From Onthophagus taurus (lineage: Eukaryota; Arthropoda; Insecta; Coleoptera; Scarabaeidae), in assembly GCF_036711975.1 (NCBI RefSeq), contig NC_091971.1, forward strand, positions 15,011,501 through 15,075,500: a stretch of 64,000 nucleotides of DNA, given 5' to 3'. The number at the start of each line of letters is the position of its first letter. Position 1 is the stretch's first letter. This document shows, piece after piece, positions 57,291 through 64,000 of this stretch. Made by a program: the position numbers and the translations under genes. The notes below the pieces were generated by a model. That model had not been told where the DNA came from. It did not search any database and was given only the letters and a program-made list of their open reading frames with translations.

Positions 57291-57589
57291 ATAAAATATT
57301 TTATTAAAAAACCAAGTCTGAAAATATCTATATTTAGACTATACATACATTTTGAAGAACAATTTATTAGAATCAAGCCAATTTAACAAGATTCTTATAT
57401 CGTCTCTAGCTAAAAGATTTGACCATGTTGGGTTTTTAAACAAGAGGACTATCTATATCGTCTGCCTAAGAGATCATTTTACAATTTAATCCAATTTTCA
57501 AAAGGTCATCAATCTAAATTAAGAAAAAAACTGGGCCCAGAACTGTACACCACAGGATAGTTTTCCGTGTGAGCTGTAACTAAAGTTTA

Positions 57590-57870
57590 TTTTTACTCTC
57601 TGAGTTTAATCTTGTAAGTAAGATTGAAAAAGCTGAAGTGGAAGACCTCTTATGTCATAATGCTCAAGCTTAGCCAATTGCTTATGATCCACTGTGCCAA
57701 ATACTTTACGCAAAGCTAAAAATATTGCAAAAAACATATTTAGACAATTCTGCGATAGCATCTGATGTACCTCTGTCTTCCCTAAAACCAAATTGGGGAC
57801 TTGATAAGATCTTAAAACGCCCTAGAAAACTATTTAGACGACGATAAAGAATTTTCTCACTTCTCACTAT
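57590..57870 (-). pseudogene. LINE reverse transcriptase fragment (motif A region)
   Basis: LSSPQFGFREDRGTSDAIAE then, frameshifted, FGTVDHKQLAKLEHYDIRG and PLQLFQSYLQD. This is the RT finger/motif A block (F.DL.KAFDTVDH...L...GIRG...F.SYL) of Jockey/I-type LINEs. The catalytic Asp block is partly degraded. Confidence 0.7.
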
Positions 57871-57954
57871 TCAATGCTCTCTTTCAATTTGAAAAAAACA
57901 GCTACCAAGAACTATCCATATCGAAAAAACCAAAAAGATGCAAACTGGCGATAT

Positions 57955-58345
57955 ATAATAAAATGGTGGAGCAGATCATGCATTTGAAATATGTTGGCGT
58001 CAGCATCACAAGTAGTAGAGAGACCTCCTCGAGGAAGTCAAGGCTCGGACAACCAAAGCAGCCTTAAAATCATTCGAATAGCAGAGATGAGATCCATAGT
58101 AGGCTAACATTCTGAGGTACCATAAGAGAGACATCAGAAAACTCTGCAGTGTCCAAAATATAGATAGTCCAAGTTAGGTCCCGAACCACACGTCGCCCAT
58201 GGAGGGACCATGTTGAGCGTATGGATGATAGCCAAAAATTGCAAGGTATCCCAAGATCAGAGTTCCTGCCCGCCCACAAGGTGGTATGAAAGCTGGATTA
58301 TAAAGTACAAGGCAAAGGCCTTAAAAAGAGGAAGAAGAAGAAAAA
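57955..58345 (+). pseudogene. LINE ORF2 C-terminal fragment with poly(GAA) tail
   Basis: MHLKYVGVSITSSRETS, KIQIV-like remnants, TTRRPWRDHVERMDDSQ and a RSEFLPAHKVV end, i.e. the RTE/R1 LINE tail, followed by GAGGAAGAAGAAGAAAAAG (58328-58346). Unrelated in orientation to the RT fragment at 57590-57870. Confidence 0.65.
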
Positions 58346-58889
58346 GAAAAACATTTTGATTGGAATTATAAATTTATTATCTTATAAATTAATATTTGTG
58401 TGTATGAATAAACCTTTGTAGTTTGAGAACAAGAACAATAAAATCAGTCACGGTCAATATGCCGTTTTAAAATAGTCAAAATGTTTATAAAACTAAAAGG
58501 CAAATATTTTTAAAAACAAAGTCCCCATTGTACATACACCTATTGAGTTTTCGTGATACTGTTAACAAACCAATTTGTGATTACAAAAGAAAGCCAAACG
58601 TTTAAAAATAAAGAAATCAATCCAGATATTTGAACCAACCACTCGTATTATCTAAAAAGATGTTTTATTAACTAACCAAGTATTAAATTACAGTCGTTAT
58701 GAAAGAAACATCGTCACACAGCTTGTAAGAACGTTTTTAATGTAATTCTACACCTAAATGCTCAATAAAATCTTTGTGTTTGATATTTCTAACTAAAAAA
58801 AAAATTTAATCAGCAAATTTTTCATAACAATCTTTCTCGCGCAATAAATTAATTTTTACAAATTAATCTGTAAATATTTTCGAATGACT

Positions 58890-59165
58890 GTAAATTATAT
58901 TACAGCACAATGTAGCTGGATATTTTACGAAACATTTTGGCCGGTTCGTTCGAGTTCGAATTATGAAAGTGTTAAAGTGTCTCGTCGCGTTGATTTATAC
59001 GGCGCGATTAAAATAATTCTGACGTTGTTGTTGTTCCACCGAATTTCGCAAGGTTTAAAACGAATTAGATGCATTTGTTGCAGATTAACGGCGGACAAGA
59101 ACATCGTCCGCCGTAAAAGTATCTTACAAGTGGCGGTGTCGGCGACGACGGGAAAATGAACACGT
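58890..59165. promoter_or_regulatory. CG-richer island with perfect 9-bp stem-loop
   Basis: ACGGCGGAC (59088-59096), loop AAGAACATC, GTCCGCCGT (59106-59114). A 91-codon plus frame crosses the block but resembles no family. Candidate regulatory DNA near FoxL2. Confidence 0.35.
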
Positions 59166-60516
59166 TATAATATCGCGAAAATTGCAATAAATTCACGTTG
59201 ACCTCAAAAGAAAAGTACACGGTTTGCAGTTTAAACAAGTGTTCTTCAAAAACGACTCTGCAACTTTTATTGGAATCACACTCATTGTTCGTAACCGTTT
59301 TTTTTTCTTTCTTTCTTGGAAATTAACATGTTTCTATCAAATTACATTGGTTAGCAATTACGAAGATGGTCACGTATTTATAAGGTTTTTGTCTTTTTAA
59401 TCTCTGTTTTTTAGTTAAATTTAGAAATTTTATTACTAACCTAAAATCCAATAAGGATACTTAATCATATTTGTTTTATTAAAATATCATGGTTATAGCA
59501 CTAAGAATATAAATGACTACTGTGAAGGCAAAGATTAACCGACCTTAATCTAGAAATGTAACAAGGCAACAAAGAGTTATTATAAGTATGATTTATGAGT
59601 AACTTCGTGCTTAGGTGGAGTAATAAGGTCCATATTTCTAATTTTAACATTAAAAAAATTAGTTCTGAAGAAATTTTGTGACACAAGATAACATCAGAAG
59701 CTTATGGTAAAAAACCAATTAACGCAATTTTCATGTTTTCATATTGGATCAACCAGTCCAATATAGAATAGTTGCCACATGATCATAACTTTTGGAGATT
59801 TGGGACTTAACCAAGCTGTAAAAACAATACCGGATATTAATACGCTAAACCACAACCTCCACACTGAGATAAAGAAAATACAAAGCACAATTCATGTTTA
59901 TATTACAGTTAGAAGAAATTTCCACTAAGCTATAGCTTTGGACACCAATGTGTACACAAAATCAAAGTCCTTTTTCAAAATATTATAACAATGAAGTCCA
60001 ATTATTATATAAAATTGCTTCATAACTTACATTATGTCATCATTGAAATAAATTACTGCAAGGCTAATGTCAAGGACAGTTTTGCCACTGGAAACTTAAA
60101 CACCATTACGTTTAAGGTTTAGTTTTGAGGTTCACTCAAAATCCAACAGAACTGAAAGTTTTACACCCTCAAAACTTCGTTTGCTATTTCTGGATCATGC
60201 TAGTAATTGATGTGGTCTGAGACCTTCCGGACATAAATGATGTTGAGTTATCTATGTATGGCGAGTTCATAATAAATAGTAAGTTCATCAATGCACTCTA
60301 CAGCCTATTTTTTTAGTTTTCACAAAATTTTCGAACCCCATTCTATTCTTGTGGAAAGAATGAATGACAATGGATGTGGTGGATGCACTTTATCATATAC
60401 ATTTGAATTCCTCTTAATTATGCTGAAATGTATATCTCAGCTTTAAAAACCCCTATCTTATAAATCGTACTTTTACGTACACTTAAACATCAATTACTTT
60501 TCTAGTGTATTCCGGT
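59166..60516. other. Intergenic or FoxL2 upstream intron, no feature
   Basis: AT-rich DNA; the short frame at 59501-59686 is taken as chance. Confidence 0.35.
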
Positions 60517-61677
60517 CAGTGTTGTTAAATACCCGGGTATTTATTTTCAAGGGTAAATTTCCTGGATATTTACCCAAGATGGGTATTTAGTAGTATTTAT
60601 ACAATTTAATTTAAATTGAGTTGATGGTAGTTTTGCAAGCACTTCAAGAATGCAGAGTCGATTATCGATACACCAAACTTATTTATAACAACTGCAAGAA
60701 TGCTACAATGACGGTAAAATTGCATGAAAGTACTGAAAAGAGTAGAAGTAGTAAAGTACTGATTGTAAGTAAAACAAGGCGTTGAACCCAAATTGTTCAT
60801 TACAGTCCTCAGAGTGCATTTAAACAACAAAATTGGACCCAAAAAGGCATAAACATTGATTGTAATTTGCGCTACGCGGACGATATAGTTCTTATAGCCT
60901 TGGCGAGATTAAACTAATGCTGAACGACTTAAAGGAGGTGTGTACAAGAGTCGCGCTAAATATCAACTAGGAGAAATCAAAATTTATGATAAATCTTGTT
61001 CCCAGCTCTAACATCAACATTGTACTATATCTTGGCTATGAGGTTCGTGTATCGAGAGATAATCAAACAAGCGAACTAAACAGAAGGATCACACTCGTAT
61101 GGGCAGCCTACGGGAAACTTAGGGACATCTTCAAGAGAAAAGGCCAAGAAAGGCATTCAATAATGCGTGTTTCTGGTTATGACATAAGGCTCCGAAACTT
61201 TAACATTAACGGTAGCCACTGCCAGGAGGGTCCAAGTAACGCAAAGATAGATGGAGAAGTCGATCCTGGGTCTAACTCTGGAGGACTATATACGAAATGT
61301 AGACCTATGAAGAAAAACTGGCATGAATGATGTGGTCAACATTGTGGCAAAGCTTAAGTGGAACTGGGCGGGTCATATCACGCGAATGAAGAATGAGCAG
61401 TGGACAAAACGGTTGCTTGAGTGGAGACGGTTGCAGACAGCACAAAATCTATGTCCAACAATGGACGCAAAGGGCTGCGTGATGATAATAATCATAATAA
61501 CTTGATCTAATCTAAATTACGACAGATTCGTCTAATGATAATACGTCTTTAATTGTTGATAATTCCTCGCCTTCAACAGCCTCATCATCTTCCTCTACAT
61601 TTTTTTGGAATCTGATATATTCTTACTGGTATCACTTTTATACCCACGGTTTGGGTATTTACCCTGGGCCATCACTG
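60517..61677. mobile_element. hAT-type element with perfect 8-bp target duplication
   Basis: ATTCCGGT at 60509-60516 and 61678-61685 flank termini CAGTGTTGTTAAATACCCGG and the right end GGTATTTACCCTGGGCCATCACTG (written here in two parts: GGTATTTACCCTGG, GCCATCACTG). CAGTG...CACTG ends with an 8-bp duplication are diagnostic of hAT. The interior is mostly a LINE fragment (60862-61504); a minus-strand acidic piece near 61560-61610 (EEDDEAVEGEELS) may be residual hAT coding. Confidence 0.88.
60862..61504 (+). pseudogene. RTE-like LINE fragment inside the hAT element
   Basis: Starts at the catalytic block CNLRYADDIVLIA, then, with frameshifts, VCTRVALNINxEKSK-like, YLGYEVRVSRDN, ELNRRITLVWAAYGKLRDIF, VMTxGSETLTL-like and VQVTQRWMEKSILG, and the tail VNIVAKLKWNWAGHITRMK...EWRR. 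It ends in GATAATAATCATAATAACTT. 5'-truncated within RT. Insertion into, or capture by, the hAT element. Confidence 0.75.
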
Positions 61678-62032
61678 ATTCCGGTGTATTATCCTATAAA
61701 AGAAAAATTAAGAAAAGTGGTGAAAATTCTCTTTTACACCTTGTGTCATTGAATAAGACATTTATTGTGCTATTTTCGCATTCATCACTATTTTCTTCTT
61801 TTCTTCCTGACCAGCATTTTTCATCAAAATGCAGTTTCAAATGCTTCTGGAATAATGGTGATAATTTGATTACAGCTGTGAAACACGGATGATGAAAAAT
61901 CCACGAATGAGCAAAATTTTAGCAATGCCCAATAAACACATTGCAGAAATCATTCCCTTACTTATTTCATGTGACTTCTTATTGATTAAAGCAAGGCTTT
62001 CTCTTATTTTTGATTGTTAGAATAGCAATAAG

Positions 62033-62716
62033 TTTGCAATTCTGAATCAATCCACATTTCCGAAATAAGATGATTAAACTTAGGAAACAATGGCAAAAAG
62101 AGTCAAATGTAACAAATGATTTGAAGACCAAATGAAGATCGTGCTAACAGCTCCTACAGTGATACTAGATTAAGTGGACATGTATTCAAATGATGTACGA
62201 TCTTAATGCTAAGAAGTGAAAATGATCTTATACAGATTATATAATATTTCCAAAACAAATATTGCATATCATAAGTATCACTTTGACAAGTTAAAACGGC
62301 TTTAGCAATTGAAGCACTAAGACTTTCCAAACACAACTGTTTAGGATAAAAACAATTTTGCTGGTACAAATATCTTCAAAGAATAATTCAGGATGGTATA
62401 TAGTCCAGAAGAGAGCTTAGCACAAATAAAGATACACATAGTTCAAAGTGTAAACCCAGAAGTCTAAATTGGACCAATTTACGCAGAAGTGTAAGTTGGA
62501 CTAACTTCTTGAATCAATCCACATTTCCGAGGTTATTTATTCTCCTAATAAGATGATTAATCTTAGGAAACATTTGTGAAAACAATGACTAAAAGAGTCA
62601 AATCTATGGGGTCAAATGTGAAAAAAAATTTGAAGTCCAAATGAAGATTGTGCTAACAGCTCCTACAGTGATGTTGGATTAAGCAGACATGTATTCAAAT
62701 GATGTATGGTCTTATG
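62033..62716 (+). repeat. Direct duplication, about 180 bp, 470 bp apart
   Basis: Copies at about 62033-62210 and 62504-62716 share TGAATCAATCCACATTTCCG, AATAAGATGATTAA, GTGCTAACAGCTCCTACAGT and ACATGTATTCAAATGATGTA. Copy 2 has two small insertions. No coding; the spacer is unrelated, so it could be a degraded pair of terminal repeats or a segmental duplication. Confidence 0.75.
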
Positions 62717-63059
62717 TAGATATATCTATTGTTATAAATATATTAAAAAAATTTCATCTTTACTCAATAATTTTTAAACGATTTAAAACAGAATGAAAGA
62801 CAACCTATCCTAATGAATTATTTTATAAACCATGACAAGATTTTTTATAGCTTACATCACTAATACCAACTTTAAATAAAAAAAGAAAATTATTAATCCG
62901 ATAAAATAAATCACAATAATTTTTTATCTCATTTCAAAATAAATTTGTTTGTTTTACGATTAAATATAATTTTCAAAATAAACACCGTGTGTTTAACGAA
63001 CACATCATCAGCATCATCATCAAAAACAAAACGGTATAAACCTGCTCATAACTTGTTTT

Positions 63060-63260
63060 GACAAATAGACGCGAGTCATTCCGGTTGAAGTGAGTTTATA
63101 AACTCCCATCTAACGCTAATAACAACTATCCGTAATATCTGTTCAAGTGTAGGAAGCGCATTAATCTCCTCCGCGGGCTGTAGTATAAACCGCCATAATA
63201 ATTTGATGCATTTTATTAAGAGTGGACTCCGACGACGCGCGTCGTCGTAAAACCGGAATA
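63060..63260. promoter_or_regulatory. CG-richer island with 18-bp perfect palindrome
   Basis: CGACGACGCGCGTCGTCG at 63230-63247 is a perfect palindrome; CTCCTCCGCGGGCTG lies 50 bp before it. No coding frame. Candidate regulatory site. Confidence 0.35.
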
Positions 63261-63599
63261 GTATATGTAGTTTGAAGTTTCGAAATAATACCGTGTTTTT
63301 ACAAATAAACTAAGCATTTACAATAAACAACTACACTGACTTGAGCTCGTAATTTAAGGTCGAAGTGGATAGAAATAAATGGTGACACGTTTTCTCTATT
63401 ATTATGAGCGATGGTTACAAGCCAAACTAACCTCACTTTTAAATAAACTCAACAATTTTTTTAAGAAATCAATACATCACATTTCTTAGATTTGATTGAT
63501 ACAAAGTGATACAAATCGAAATTTAAGGTGTGGAAAATTTATTCAAATCAACTTGATATATTCTACTTTAAATATAATAATGGTTTCGTATGTAACATA

Positions 63600-63790
63600 C
63601 GAAAGAGAATAAGACGATCTCGTGGCGCCCGTTATCTGCGATAACGACGAGGCCCTGAGAATATACGCCAAAATATAAAGAGACTACGACTTTCAACCTT
63701 TCTATAAATAGCCGGGACGATTTCGATATAAGTATAACGTATCTTTAGGCCTTTACCCGCGTAAATCTATAGATATACGCATATTGTATA
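63600..63790 (+). promoter_or_regulatory. Candidate core promoter with TATA box at the right edge
   Basis: TATAAATA (63703-63710) is followed by GCCGGGACG and preceded by a CG-rich stretch (CTCGTGGCGCCCGTTATCTG). A gene, if any, would start beyond or near the window edge on the plus strand; no start codon with coding sequence is visible downstream. Speculative. Confidence 0.25.
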
Positions 63791-64000
63791 AAGTAGTAGG
63801 AGTAATTACGACGCACATGCCACAATTTCTTCTTTTACAACATATTCAAAATAATATATCGACATCTCAATTTTGAAATTGTAATAGAATTTGAGCGTAC
63901 GTTATATAATTAATGTAAGAATAGTATTTATAACGATTTTAAACAAGAAATTCGAATTAAATTTTTACAAGAATTAGGACAAATTAGAATTTTTATGTTT

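Noticed and set aside
58884-59159. 91-codon frame
   Set aside because: Crosses a CG-rich island with a stem-loop; no homology recognised and no splice sites.
63600-63660. microRNA-like hairpin around CGTTATCTGCGATAACG
   Set aside because: Only a 7-bp perfect stem is clear; the longer pairing is too broken to call a microRNA precursor.
1-64000. tRNA, rRNA, CRISPR, or bacterial operon
   Set aside because: None seen by eye on either strand; the spliced animal genes show nuclear insect DNA. A covariance-model scan would be needed to exclude a tRNA firmly.

Overview
The window is nuclear DNA from an insect. It is strongly AT-rich, the genes have short GT-AG introns, the proteins match animal housekeeping families, and the space between and inside genes is packed with decayed transposons typical of arthropods (Jockey/RTE/CR1-like LINEs, Penelope-like, piggyBac, hAT, mariner, foldback MITEs). 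A beetle or other holometabolous insect is my guess, but the sequence alone does not prove the order. No tRNA, rRNA, CRISPR or prokaryotic operon structure was seen.

Region 1-33 kb is gene-rich. From left to right: an unidentified terminal-exon-like reading frame (-); the first two exons of importin-5 (-); the nucleolar GTPase GNL2/NGP-1 (+), divergent from importin-5; a dead Jockey-type LINE; an SLC25A51-type mitochondrial carrier (+); S-formylglutathione hydrolase (esterase D, 4 coding exons, +); the mitochondrial rhomboid protease PARL (7 exons, -), convergent with esterase D; RCC2 (4 exons, -); and coatomer beta' COPB2 (5 exons, +), divergent from RCC2. These genes serve unrelated core functions (nuclear import, 60S ribosome assembly, mitochondrial NAD import, formaldehyde detoxification, mitochondrial proteolysis, mitosis/small-GTPase signalling, COPI transport). 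I rebuilt the exons by hand from splice sites, and the phases close in every multi-exon gene.

Region 33-64 kb is gene-poor. Its one recognisable gene is FoxL2 (-): a fork-head exon at 44182-44915 and an upstream exon at 56531-56633 joined across an 11.6-kb intron; its first exon and start codon were not found. Several GC-richer non-coding islands stand out here against AT-rich DNA and are candidate cis-regulatory elements. The rest is LINE tails, a piggyBac relic, a mariner-like element, a hAT element with a perfect 8-bp target duplication, and several tandem repeats.

The most interesting structures are genome-dynamics events that can be proved inside the window. A 3.66-kb hAT element with a perfect 8-bp target duplication expanded a COPB2 intron that would otherwise be about 71 bp. 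A tandem duplication of the PARL promoter and first exon left one decayed copy that was then split by a 1.69-kb DNA element, while the sister copy preserves the empty site. The 3' end of esterase D is duplicated, and only one copy carries a MITE. A small tandem array is built of TIR-bearing units. I found no clearly new enzymatic or defence system.
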